Shown: positions 13,332-26,133 of the stretch, piece after piece
How positions within the stretch are numbered: position 1 is the stretch's first letter
Layout of the letters: each line of letters begins with the position of its first letter
NCBI GenBank assembly: GCA_963082875.1
Contig: OY720100.1
Coordinates: 11,804,591-11,868,590, forward strand
Direction of reading: 5' to 3'
DNA from: Corella eumyota
Taxonomy: Eukaryota; Chordata; Ascidiacea; Phlebobranchia; Corellidae
DNA length: 64,000 nt
The notes under the pieces: generated by a model
Databases searched by the model: none
Told to the model about the DNA's origin: nothing
What the model saw: only the letters and a program-made list of their open reading frames with translations
Program-made: the position numbers and the translations under genes

Positions 13332-14159
13332 TTTAAGCATTTTAATAATAGTAAACATCATATAACAGTATTTAAGTCGAATACTATTTTAAAATTAAGT
13401 TTAAGTTACTTTGTAATTGTAAATTATTGACAGCCACATATATAAGATTGTGCTTTATTTAAACAACAAAAATCCACAAAAAAGCACAGTAGTGTAAACG
13501 TTTTTAAATAAATATGGTTGCTTAATTTTTCAAGTTAAATAATATGTACGCAAAACTTCATTAAGATAAATCAAATTTTTTTATTAGCGTTATACTGTTT
13601 TTTTTTGCATAAACGCACAAATTTTATTTGAAGATTTAATTGTTGACTATATTAAAAATTCTTTTTTAAAGAAAATTTAAATTAAAAATGTTGACATTTG
13701 ATTTTTAATTAAAGTTTATTATATGCTATGGTTTGTTTGTTTTCTATATTATTATTATAAAAAAACATTAACTGTAAAAAAAATTGTTTTTCTAATATAA
13801 ATTGCCTAAATATTTCGCAAAAGTCTTTTAAACGATTCGCGGCATTAAAAAGCACAGTGTCAAAGATTATGATTTTATAAAAAAAAAAACACTCCGATTA
13901 TGTTTTGAAGATGTCTTAGAGACGGCAAGATTTAATAAAAATTATTTTAATCTGTTGTAAGTTATACTTTTTGAAATGTTAAAAAATTTAAAGATTTTTT
14001 GTATCTGGAACTAACATGTAGAGAAAGTAATAAAGTAGCAAGAACAGTATTGCCTTAATTTTCCCACCTAATTGTTCCTTCGCTCTGATAATACCAACAC
14101 TTGCATATAACAAGACACCCTAATGCATTGCTCACCACATACTTAAATAACAAGTATGA
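13332..14159. other. Intergenic between two convergent genes
   Basis: AT-rich sequence with no recognisable gene. It must contain the 3' UTR of the leftward SLCO gene. TTTATT (minus-strand AATAAA) occurs around 13702 and 13620-13630, but no single poly(A) site stands out. Confidence 0.4.
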
Positions 14160-17100
14160 TTAAACGACCTTGCTGTTTAAGGCCTGTAAATCGTCACGGT
14201 TATTACTAAGATGTCGTCTAGAATTAGCTCTTAGCGGTGGTACAGCATCTTTAGTCCCATGCCGTAACTTTCCCCTTTCTTTATCTCGTCTGGTAACCAA
14301 GTATAATGCTAGGGCGTAAAACAGAGAGGCTAGAATTAACTGCAAGCAAACCGCACCGAAAAAATATTGCCGGAGCCTGGCCTTGTCGTAGAGCTAAAAA
14401 TAAATTAAAAATTTTATTGAAAATTTATATTTAATTATGAAGTATACAATTAAGGTCTTAAACTTTGTTAGGTAAATTTCCTTTTTTAATTAATATTTTA
14501 CTTTATTATTTAAGTGCGTTCATTAGGTATTGAACATTTGAATTTAAAATGCCCTACATTTGTATGTAATTAATTACACAAGGTGTTTTAATCAGGACTG
14601 AGTCACCAACAAAACGCGATGTAATTCCTTGTAACCTAACCTGTTTTGCAAGCGTGTGGTGTTAGGTTAAATATTAATGATAAAAGTTGCCGATGTCAGC
14701 CACACATATTGTATGAGTAATATTTAGTAAACTACTGGGTCAGTGGACACCTAGGGTGGCTATAAACCACAGGTAAAAATTACTAATTTTTACCAGCAAC
14801 GATTGGGTTTACTATTGTAATGTACTGGTTGTCAGGCCGAACATTGCAAATTAAACTTTGTGAACTTACTTAGCGCCCCGTGACAAATTTGTTAGATTAG
14901 GTGTAAACCGCGGGCTTAATAAGCAATGGTTCGTTAAGCGCAGACGACATCAGATACAACACGTGTTGTTTATGCAATATTTGATTTTTTTTTCTTTTAC
15001 GTTACATTGTCGTTGTATAATCTTTTTTTATTTTTTTATTTTTTAAAGAAAAAGTGGCTTTACTTTATATAAATTATTAAAAAAAAAACTTTTTGAAGAT
15101 ATTTTTTAAAAATGTCTGAAACATTTTTGTTAGCATACTCGTTTCGTTTTAATCCCATGATACGCTTATTTTTAATCTTGTAATTTTATAATAATTTAGT
15201 CTACATTTTACTTTTTTATGCATAATGAAATAATTACATTAGTTGAAAAAGAGATTATCTTGTGGTGCTTAACCTGTCTACCTATGGTTTATGCCTATTT
15301 TTTATTTTCACACGATTCCACTAATTCAAAGCTCACTCATGTGTGCCTAAATGGATTTAATTTATAAATTTATGGATTTAAGTTTTTTTGTTTTATGTTA
15401 TAAGGAAGTATTTTTTAAATTTTAAATATTCCTATATACCGCCACCAACAGTCACTAGTTTATTATCAAGTAGTCTCGAACGCAGACGTGTTGACAGACC
15501 TTTTGTTTGTTTTTGAAACATGAAACACAGTTCTTAGCACCACGCGTTAAGCCCGTAATTAATCACGATGTCCATCTTGCTGGACTAAAGGCTGGCCATA
15601 GCTTGACCGTAAGTGATCCTAACAGTTATACTTCATTAAGCGAGATAAGCCTGCCAGCGCGATAAAACGTACAGCTGGATGAGAACTGAAGTAGAGTGGG
15701 TGGCTTAGCAGAAAAAACAAGCCTTAGTAAACCGGCGATTTTTTTAACTTAGACAAAGTACGCTCTTGGAGGCTAATCTTTATTTTTGCGGACGTTGAAT
15801 CGATAAAAAGTTCTCGATTGCCTTGAAAGTAAGACACGGCACCTCACCCGTGAAATTTTCTCAAAACAGGTTTAACTGTGATTTATTTTATTTGTGACGT
15901 CATAAACTGACATGCGCGATGGTTGCCAACAGACATATCGCAGATAATGGCCTGCTTTAGTACTGTGACATTACAGTTGCCAGGACCTTACATTTATTGA
16001 TATTAATGCAAACACATGGCTATTTAATCCTGTTTTTATAATATACAACGATACGACTTAATTTGTAGATTACAACTTTTTTAGCTAGCATATTTTTAGC
16101 ACAAACTTATCATGCACCAATCTATGAGAAACACCTTTATCTGATCAAGCATAATCACAGTCTACATTCTAAACCGCATTTTTGTATAACTCGTAATACT
16201 TAAAATCAAATCGAAATTCGCCTACACAAAACTGCTAGTTTTGGGTTAGGTAAACTTGCAATTTAAGGATATATAATGTTGTAAATTGGTTACATAACAT
16301 GCTATTTTCAAGAATTATAAGGTTGATGTTACCTAAAAAGTACCTAAATTATGTCGAAAAACGCCTACACATTTGTATTAAATTATTTTAGTAAAGCTAA
16401 AAAATTCCAATATTTCCATTAAGTCCAGCAAATCACGCGATAGTTACGCAAATTTTTTTATTGACAAGCGTTGATTATAAATTAAAAAAAAAACAGAAAA
16501 TAGTTTTGGCAACGATTTTTGCTATAGCTGTATAGCGTTTTAGAACAATAGGCGTCCTATTTCTTAAAACACACTAAATATTTCAACTGGGCTCCATTTT
16601 TGCCAAAGTACCTTTAAGTTATTAGTTGTGGTTAAACCTTAATTCGTGTTTTGTAATGTACACCGAGTAAATGTTTATTTTTCGTCGGTCTAGTTACGTT
16701 TAACCCTCAGAGGTCGTGGTAAGGATTTACCAAACCACATAATATTTACCAGGGTTTAGTGTAAAAAATGTTGTTGTTAATTTGACTGTAATCCGCATTT
16801 GTTGTATTAGTATAAGGTTACAAGATGCTTTTCTTAAAAAAAAAACAGTATCTTTAAACTGTTTAGGGTCTTATATCTTATTTTATAAATAAAAACAGCT
16901 TTTTAGCGAGTTTTATTTTAAGACTTAAATTTGATGTACCAGTTTGCGATTATTAATTTCATTATTTATTTGATATGACTTTTTTGAAAGGTTACATAGT
17001 TACATTTTCTTGAACTTTCAGGTTAATTTCGTTACATTAATATATTTATTTGTGTGTATAAATATGTTCACGTGGCGAAGTATCTCAAAAAATATCGGAT

Positions 17101-20100
17101 TAATTTTCTAAATATTTACTGTAGGTGGCGTGGGTAATTCTAGCAATATCATTCGTCAAATTAGTTGCCAAAAAGATGGCTAATACTCTTTTAGGCAAAG
17201 ATTTTCGTGTAAAAATGTAAAGTTACCGGTAAAATCCTATCCTAATATAGTAGACCTCCCAAATTTTGTTTGTATATAACGAAAGGTATTAGGCAGCGTT
17301 CAATATTTTTAGATCATTTATTAACCTTAGTTCTAATAAGGTCCTTTAAAAGAAAACTGCTTTTTGTTTAAGAATGGTTATTTAGAGTTTTACATGTTAA
17401 AAAGTGGAATATTTTTAAAAGGCCAATGATCAGATAGATATACCTTATGTTTGAACTTTAAAATCGCCATTTTTACATTTATAGAAGTTTAACAGAATAT
17501 AATAAACCTATAAATAGATAATAACATACCTCACAATGGTTTTGGTCATCAGAATTAGGATTAGATCGGTCTGCACTAGTCCAAACCAGACAAGCGGCGT
17601 CAATGGCCGAACCTACGTAAACTGGTGCTGGAATCCAGGCCAAAATTCTCGTAAACACAAACACAACGCCAATGGCAATAGCCTAAAAAAAACACAAATA
17701 TAAAAAAAATTCAAAAATAATTAAAAAAAAACATTGCTTAAAATGTAGAGGCCTATTGCCCCTTGTACTATAAAATATATATATAATCCCTTAAATAGGT
17801 AATTAAACTTGCGTTAATTTTGGTAAAAAACGCAACTTTGACTTTGCAACAGTTAATTTCGTTGTTCTTTCAGAGAAAGTACTACGTTAAGTGAACCACA
17901 CTTCAAAGTGTGTTGATATAGTTCAAGGGGTAGGTGCCAAACAAGTGTAGGATTTTCTTGAAACTTTGCACCTAAATGTGTGTCTATGGATTATATATGC
18001 ATCGGTTAATAACTTTAAATTCCTGAAATATTAACTCAGGTTAAAAATGTTGCGCGTGTTTGAATTCTAAACAGACACAAAACGCCAATTTTTTAAAGTT
18101 TTTTTAAGGGAATTTTCACGAAAACAACATGTTTAAATACGGTGTCTTTGATCTTTAATTTCATTTAATTTTATAATTGACGCTTCTTAAACTTTATATG
18201 GCCAATTTCACATACCGAAAATTCCAGACGCTGGTGAACGCAAACTTTGGCGATTGCTTATCAATAATCTATTGCCTCCTGGTTTGATATTTACAAGACT
18301 TTGCATTACCTTATCAGTAGCTGGCACAACTCGTAGAATGGTCAATGTTGATGGAGAAACAGACAAACCGGCGGTCATGCTTGCTGTACCCATCAAGGCT
18401 ACGAATGCTGCAAAAGTGTACCAGCAGTAAGGCTGTGCGCATTTTCCTGCTACTAAAATCCCTGATGTGACGTTGGTAGGTAAAGGGTTGTGGTTGGTGT
18501 CACTTTTTGAGCTAAAATCCATAACACAACCACAGTTCAGGAATATCTGTAAAATCAAAATCATGTATTGTGTTAGCTGCGCAGTTTAAACCTAAGCACA
18601 AAATGACGTTCCATAAAATAAAACGCACAGCCCTAAAACACACCTGAACGTTTAATATGACGTGGCCCTGTCTGTTTTTAGTAAAAAGCTCTTGGTTTTA
18701 AATATACCTCATTTTTACCGTTGCGCGTTATTGTAATTCGACTAATAAAGAATAAACATATACACATATTAAACAACACATATATATGAATACTTGAGGT
18801 TAAACATGATTTTTTTGAACGCATTACAACACGTTTTCTACACCGTTATTTCCACAACAGTTTATACCAAGCAAATATTTATTTTAATGATAAATCACGT
18901 GACCTCAAAATACTTTATTAAAAGGTCCCCAAACCATATTTCGTTTTATTACGTAGAATCTCCTAATTTGTGACATTTAAAGTATCGAATAGGTTTAGAT
19001 TAAATTTGTTTTTTTGCCATATTTTTGGAAATATTTACGTCAGTTGTAACACATGGATTAAGGATTAGATTTACTAAGAACTATTTTTTCAATTTTGTAA
19101 ATCACTCGGTAATCCTCTTTTTGGGTTGTCTAATATATTTGTAAAGTCTAAAAAACATTTTTTGGTCTATTTACGTTGGTTACATCAGTTTATAAAGGTA
19201 AATTTACAGTCTTGCTTAGAAAAAAACTGCGTTATGCGCTAATACATTATTTGAATTCAAATTTAAAACAGACTTAAATAAATTGTTCGCCATAAGATTT
19301 TAGCAAATTAAAAATAAGAAAAATTTTTTAAATTTGCTTAAAATTTACCTGTTCGCCCCCAAGGATTTCTTTCCTAGTGCACCCTGCGTGGCACGGCGAC
19401 TTGTACGTTACGTTCACTGTGACGTCACAAACAGGGAAGTAGTGTGCGTCGCTGCAACCGCAAGACGCCGAACAGTCCGATATCCTTCCACTAAAAACGA
19501 AAAAGGGGAGTGTTAGATTAATATTTTATGAAACCCGAACGTTCAAATTAGCTCGTAAAGCGAAAAAGTTGATTAATTTGCGAAGGCTGGCAAGGGCTCG
19601 ACATCTCAATCTTGTATAAGTTCGCCGATGACGTCATTTGCTAGCCTATTTGCGGATTTAGTGCATATTGAATATAATTTATTTATGAAAACATTTCGTA
19701 GGAAAGTTTGCGGCCCGGACAAACGGCTAATGAAATTGTAATCCAACGTAGCAAATAACAGTTATATTTAACCTAAAAATATTATCTTAAATTGAAGTTA
19801 TTTTAAATTAAATTTTGTATATTGCTTAATAAAATTCATCTTTTTTTAGAAGGCGTTTGTCAAACTTCAATAACCTGTTTTAACTATTTTTAGGTTTTTA
19901 AAATTGGCAAACGACAAATTGCGTATTTAATTAACAAACACAATGCCAATTTATTTTTATCAAAAATTGGCTTAATTTATTTATTAAATATTTATAATTT
20001 AATACACGAATTCAATAAAAAATGTTACAAATTTACCTATATTTGCTGTTTACTCCAACTACGGACTTGTCCTCGCAGCCCAAAAACAGAAGAGTTGTTA

Positions 20101-23100
20101 TCGAAAATATTGTTAGAATGACTGATAATAAAACACCGGCTATGGTTCTTTTAACATTAAGATTTCGTCTTCTCATTATTAAACCTCCCAATATATTACC
20201 CGCTACTGCCATTGGTAGATTTACAGAGCCTACAATAATATAAAAGTGTTTAAACCAAGTAAAAACATAAATACATAACCAGATTAATGGATAGTTTGTA
20301 AAACCTAAAAAAAAAAGAAATATGTAAAAATTCATTTTAACCTTTTTTTTATCAAGTTTATATCTGTTTTTATGAACATGTATACTGATTATTAATATTT
20401 AAAATCAAAATATAAAATCTTCAATTTTAGGTTTAAGTAAATACTTAAGTTAAGGCAGCCATACAAAGCCTATGCGATAATGTCTCGATAAAATCAACAA
20501 TTTTAAGTATAAAGGATCAAATTTTGATTTCTATTTTTCATGTCAACAAAAACTAAAGGGGCTCTATGGTTTTTATTGTCTTTAATTTGGACAAATGTCG
20601 TCCATCATTCTTAAAAGCCAACGTGGAAAGTAAAGACAATGAGTTGTTTTAAGAAAATAGTCTTGAAGGTAAGGTTAGTAAAGGTTGATTAATTGCACAG
20701 TTGTTTATACTAGTTAGAATACCTTTTATTTTAGTTTGGAAACTAAACCACTTTGCCTTTTGAGCATTTCCGATAACAGAGATTAAAGTTTAATATTTGG
20801 ACATAATTTCCGACCGATTGTTATGTATGTCATTTATCGAACTTTTCTAATCGGATTTTAGCTGAATATTTTCAAACAAAATTCTTAAACGTAAGCACTG
20901 CCATATAAGTTCATGCCCAAAAATGCGCAGCTACAAATTTAGTCGCATAAACTTGCCCGCGTCACTGAAAGAGTTAAAATGTTTAGCTGTAACGTACCGT
21001 TAAGCAGATTAGCATGTGATGCGGTCAAGTCGAACTCTGTCTCCATATATTTTGCTGCATAGGTCATGGACGCTGCCAAAAAGCTTGTAAGGCTAACGAA
21101 GCCTAAAGTAATGCTTATAAACACTCGGTCGTTCAGTAGATTCTTTAACGTGAATGCAAAATCTGAAAAATACAGTTAATTAGTAATTTCAATTTGTAAA
21201 TACAACGTAAATTAAAAAGAAAATGTTGTCATTTAAAATATATCAAAAAATAACTGCATTGTGTTATATAATTAAATGTGGTATAAGAAATTATCCAATT
21301 TTCTGGCTGGTTCTTGCAGTTTAAAATACCATTTTATTGATTTTGGGCGTAGTTGTATAATATATTAATCGACTATCACCGAATTACAATCGATCGATCA
21401 CTAGATTAAGTTATATCGGGAAAATTAATCAAATCGACCACTAATCAATTTAACCTTTCCATGTGTTGCAGCTCCATTTTTAGTAAAGCTATATCCGAGT
21501 CCGACGTCCTGAGCCCCAGGTGTTTATTTTGCACGTGTTATATTTGTTGCGTGTTAAAAATATGGGAAAATATTTGGTTCTTTTGATGTGTATTAAACGC
21601 ATCACGATTAAACTTTACATATTCAAGAAGCGTTACCCTAAATCTAATAAAAATTCTTATCGACACCTGCGCATTTATTTATTTCTCACCTTTCAGCGCC
21701 ATGTTTGTAACAGTTTGGGAAATGCCTAAGCTGCGTCGTCGCCTGGCGTTGTCCGAAGCGAAGCTCGACCGAGAGTATCCGTCTGAGTGCGATCTCGGGA
21801 TTCTTCTAGCTTTTTTGGCCACGTGAGGAGCCGAAACCGATCGGCGTACCTCGCAGGTTACATTGTTTTTAATAAATAACCTCGTCTTGGCACCCTGGCC
21901 GTCATTGTTAAGGTAAAGCAATGTCGGGACAGTCTCTGAATGAGCGACTTCCGGTAGTGCTGCAAGTTGCTTTAAATTAGCCTCAATCAGGCAATCCTGC
22001 TCGACCTCTTTTATCGTTTGATCGCCAGGGTTTTGCGAGGTCAGGTTGTCCACTATTTCCGCTGGATTGTTTATTTGGTATTCCAACACGTCTGATGTGT
22101 TTGAGGAGGTCTCGCTTCCCATCGACGACGCGTCGGCGTCGTTATCTTGGTCCGGGAAGCACGCAGTGACGCATGAAAAACAACTCGACTGCTCTTTTTC
22201 CTTTTTTTCTTCTTCTACTTTTATCACCCTAATAACAAAAGAAAATGGGACTTGTTTTTGACCATTTGATATTGTAATTGTGTTTACATCAAAGCTTAAG
22301 CGCTTTGGACAATGCGGTGAACCATCGGTATTTCGGTTTGAAAGCCCCGGCCGGGGTTACAAAATCTTATAATTAACGGACAATTGCGGGGTTGCATTGG
22401 TCTGTTAATAGCAGTGACTCACAGAGCTTGCGAATACAATAAACGAATTAACAAACGTGTATAAGGTCAATTACGTTGTTGGTGTTTAAATTTACTAAAA
22501 AAATTCATAAATCCACTCACATACCTTAATGTAGATTTTTATTTAACTCTTACCTGGGAAAAAGCGAGAGGGGTATCATAGCGACTAACAAAAGGAACCC
22601 TGTTATAAGATAACCCATCCACCAGGCCCCTACCCAGGATGAGTCATGGGGTCCAATGGTCAGCAATGACGTATCCACCCACCCGATGTCCACCCACAGT
22701 TTAGTGGTTTGTGACCCAATAATAAACCCAAAAGCTGGACCCAGCAGTGAAACCGCAGAAACTACTCCTGTAATTTTACAAGAATAAACTTTTTATGTTT
22801 GTTAATATAAATAAAACCAATTGACTTGCAAGGAGTTTAAATACTAGTCCAATTGGCATTTCGAAAAGAAATTGACCAGCAATTTACAAACATTTCGATC
22901 CAAGTATTTCCTTTTTAGCAATGATCTTGTATGCACCATTTTTCAATAACAAAAAATTTGGCTATATCTTAAATTCTCGTTTTTGATTGGTTTTTTAAAA
23001 ACACACTTATACCGTGTAATTGTTTTGGCGTTTTTACAAAAGTGGGATTGCAACCATTTCACACTATGGTACTTGTCAAGTGATGACGTAACTCTACGGC

Positions 23101-26100
23101 GAGCCAAAAATATGTCAGATTAAATCATAAACCTATATTGACATCCTGCATTTAGTAATTAAAGTTGTCTTTAAATGAATTTTTCAAGTCAAGCGAATGT
23201 TACAAAGTGGTTATAATTAAGAGAGTTTCACACCATATACACGTACGGTTAAGCGATACCAATATGTCTGAAGATTCTCGCCAGACATTCGTTAGAACAA
23301 GATATAAGGATTAGTAAACAGAATATGTGGTTTGGCCAAGCCACTAAATCCACACGTATCATGCGATAAAGTAAACACGCGGTATGAAATAAGTTAATAT
23401 TGCACGTTGAATAACGTCTACTAAAAAGCAGCAAAACTTAACCAAACAGGGCTTAGGTCGGTATATACAAGTGAAAAAATGCTTCAGAAGTTTATAAATA
23501 ATTAATGAGCAAATACAAAATGTCACAAGTAACTGATATACCGTTCTTTAAATAGAATGCATACGTTTGCGGTACAAAAAAAGTATTTTAACTTTATAAT
23601 TTGCGATTTATAACATTTTTAAACAAGGTTTAAAAATCCGATTTTTTATTTAATCTTACTTAAGTTACAAATTACAAAGTATTAATTATATTACACTATT
23701 ATTGTAAATTCCTTAAGCCTAGTTTATAATATAATAAATTACTTTTTTGTATTTAAATATACTTGCTTTAACTTGCTTGTTAAAATTGCAATATCCTACG
23801 TATAAGCCGTTATTAATATGATTGATATTTTGTTATAGTAAGCCCCTGGTAGTGACACGAATCTAGTTAAAACAGCTGCTTTATTGATTAACAAAGTATG
23901 CACATTATTATAAATTGTCAATCTACTATAGGGTATTAAACCAAATAGGTTTAGCACTTTTTTAGGTACAGTAGTTGTTATTAAAGTTGTCAATTTTTTT
24001 TAGTGACGTGTTTAAAATATTTATTTTTTTATTTTTATGTTAGGTTAATTAAAATATTTACTAGCAGAAGATTAAATAATAAATTAGTTGGTTATGTAAT
24101 TTATTTACTTACCGATATAAATAGCTGAGTTCCTCGAGGTAGCAAAGTCATCAATAAAAGACATGCCGAGTGGGTGGAGTGGCGTGTGGCCCATTCCCTT
24201 TAAAATACTTCCGACTGCTATAAATATATAAAACGAAGAATCGTCCTTTACTTCGTAGCTTTGAGACCCAAGGACCCTTTCTCCTATAACTGAAGAGCCA
24301 GTGACGTCTTTTGGACGTTTGCATAACATTACTTCGTTTAAACTTGGCTGTCTCTCTTCGGACAAAACTTCTGACTGATTTTGGCTACTTTTTCTTGCCA
24401 CGAGTTGCGGAGGTTGGCTGTTGATTATTGCTGGCGTTAATGTCACGCCACGATTTGAAAACGTGACCTGTTCTTGTTGCCAGCGTTGGAAATGCAGTAG
24501 AAGATAATCATTGGCAACTTCGGTGTTCCAATCTGAAGTTCGATTTGTTTGTTCGAAATTTTGCTTTTGTTCTTGTAAAAACGCAGTAATATTATCCAAA
24601 ACAACTACTTTTAGTTCGCCATTGTAAGAGTTTGAATCTTCTAAAATAAAGGTGTCTTTTACTTCGTTGTAGTAAGACGACGGAGCTCCAGCTGAGTTCT
24701 CTTGTTGAAAGGGAGGAGCGACAAAACTTTGGTAACCGGTCAAGTGATATCGTTCACCGACGAATTGTGGCATGGCAGAAAGAAAACTCGAGAATGCCAT
24801 CACCACAGATCCGATGGCAATCGCTCGTGGCCTTTAAAATTGTTGTTTAATAAATTGAATACACGTCGCTTGATATTATAATTTAGGCTTTTTTTAGCAA
24901 GAACAGGAAAAAGAAGAAAAACAAGAAATATACAACACGACAGTAAAATTTAGGTCGTGATCTATGTTTAGGTTGTGAAGTTGACCTTTTCACATCGAGG
25001 ATAAATAAATTTAAAAAAGGTTAATTTAACAAAAAAGGTTTTTGCATTGATTTTTATGTTTGTTATGATGATAATAATAAGAAAACAATCGGTTTTTGTG
25101 TTTTTGTTTTTTAACAATAGTTGATTGTCAGATTTGCTTATTGATTACTTTAGAATGCTGTCATTCCTTTGTGTTTATTAAATTCTATTAAACTGTTTAT
25201 TTGCATAATATAAACATTATTTATTTACAAAAGTTGTCGAATGCATTACTATTGTACGTATATGCTTTGTTTAAATAATGTAATTTTAGATAAATTTTTA
25301 AATATGCATGCCTAAAAAAAACATATCCTTTATTTTTATTTAACAAAAGTTGCTTTTTGGATGACTATTGCTAATACATATTAGCTTTACCAAAAAATAA
25401 ACAATACTTTAATCTTACCTGTGCCATTTTGCACCAAAATAACTAACAAAAAGAATAACGCTAAGATTTCCAATATGAAAACAACTTTGAAGTAGTCCAA
25501 CTTCGAATGAGCTAAGTCTATAGCGTCGTTCTATCGAAGTTAAAGCACTCTTACCATAGCTGTAATAAAAAAATGATTTTAAGAGATTTAATTAACAACA
25601 ACGAAATTTCCCTAACGATTTAATAACTTTCATAGTTGTCGTTTTGGGAAGTAGTTAATAACGTTTACCGTAAGTGCAAAATTATAATTACTCTGCATTT
25701 TCATCGCTTTAAGTTACTTTCAAATAGGTTTTTATTAAAAAAGAAAGTATGGCCTTCTTTTAAGCGTTAGCTAGGTGTAGAAGTGTTTTATATAAAACAG
25801 TTGTTACATTAAAATATGGATTAACACAAAGTATTTGAAAAGTTTTTACCCGCTTCCCATAACTTGTACAAGTTGAAGTAAAGACAAACAAATCACAAAA
25901 GATTTAACATTTTTAAAGCACTTTCCGTCTTCGTTGGGTACTTGTTTACTTTTATAGTCATTGTCAATTAAAACAGTAGGCTTCTCCATTGCCAGTTCGC
26001 ATTTCAAACACTTTTTAACAAGTTTTGAGTTTTTGTAATTTTCAATATCTTGTTTATCAGTTTTTTCCTCAATAATATTGTTGTTTACTGGTGAGTTTCG

Positions 26101-26133
26101 TTGAAGTAAGTTCTGGTTGAAATGCGGATTCAT
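14160..26133 (-). CDS. Organic anion transporting polypeptide (SLCO/OATP family), enlarged
   Basis: Eleven proposed exons, in transcript order: 26133-25850, 25559-25419, 24831-24113, 22767-22554, 22228-21690, 21162-20998, 20229-20037, 19490-19349, 18546-18310, 17682-17530, 14393-14160. All introns are GT..AG, phases are consistent and the sum is 3021 nt, giving 1006 residues. OATP hallmarks run in order: YGKSALTSIERRY, GMGHTPLHPLGMSFIDDF, SSWVGAWWMGYL, KYMETEFDLTAS, NLPMAVAGNILGG. The large Kazal-like extracellular loop is exon 8 (CSASCGCSDAHYFPVC, CHAGCTRKE) and continues into exon 9 (NCGC, CAQPYCW); IPAPVYVGSAIDAACLVW follows. Family members are usually about 650-720 residues. The excess comes from a Gln/Ser-rich insertion in extracellular loop 1 (exon 3; sequons NIT, NRT, NQS) and a basic, Ser-rich insertion in the TM6-TM7 cytoplasmic loop (exon 5). 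The expected role is sodium-independent uptake of amphipathic organic anions. Subfamily not assigned. Confidence 0.93.
14956..14969. promoter_or_regulatory. 14-bp perfect palindrome with CACGTG E-box
   Basis: ACAACACGTGTTGT in the last SLCO intron is its own reverse complement and centres on CACGTG, the class of site bound by bHLH and bHLH-Zip factors. It is a motif match only. Confidence 0.35.
15895..15902. promoter_or_regulatory. Perfect CRE (TGACGTCA), SLCO last intron
   Basis: TGACGTCA lies in a locally GC-richer part (about 15450-16000) of the 3.1-kb last intron of the SLCO gene. Such a GC-rich island in AT-rich DNA is a reasonable enhancer candidate. Confidence 0.35.
19629..19636. promoter_or_regulatory. 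Perfect CRE (TGACGTCA), SLCO intron
   Basis: ATGACGTCAT at 19628-19637 lies between the Kazal exon (19490-19349) and the preceding exon. A further TGACGTCA at 19420-19427 falls inside the Kazal exon itself, where it encodes protein. Confidence 0.35.
24945..25020 (+). repeat. Short dispersed repeat, copy 2 (SLCO intron)
   Basis: Related to 8820-8925: both share a GTTTGGGCTGTGAA / GTTTAGGTTGTGAA core, a GACCTTTTCACATCGAG-like middle and an ATAAATAAATTTAA tail. Copy 2 is more diverged. Transposon family not recognised. Confidence 0.5.

Noticed and set aside
18208-18309. Extension of SLCO exon 9 beyond 18310 (open for 33 more codons)
   Set aside because: Joining at the GTAATG donor after ATDK restores the conserved OATP transition to AIAIGVVFVFTRILAW; the extension has no family similarity. 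A rare retained variant cannot be excluded.
20022-20243. Plus-strand frame opposite SLCO exon 7
   Set aside because: It is an antisense shadow of a conserved coding exon.
22046-22261. Plus-strand frame opposite SLCO exon 5
   Set aside because: It is an antisense shadow of the basic-loop exon.
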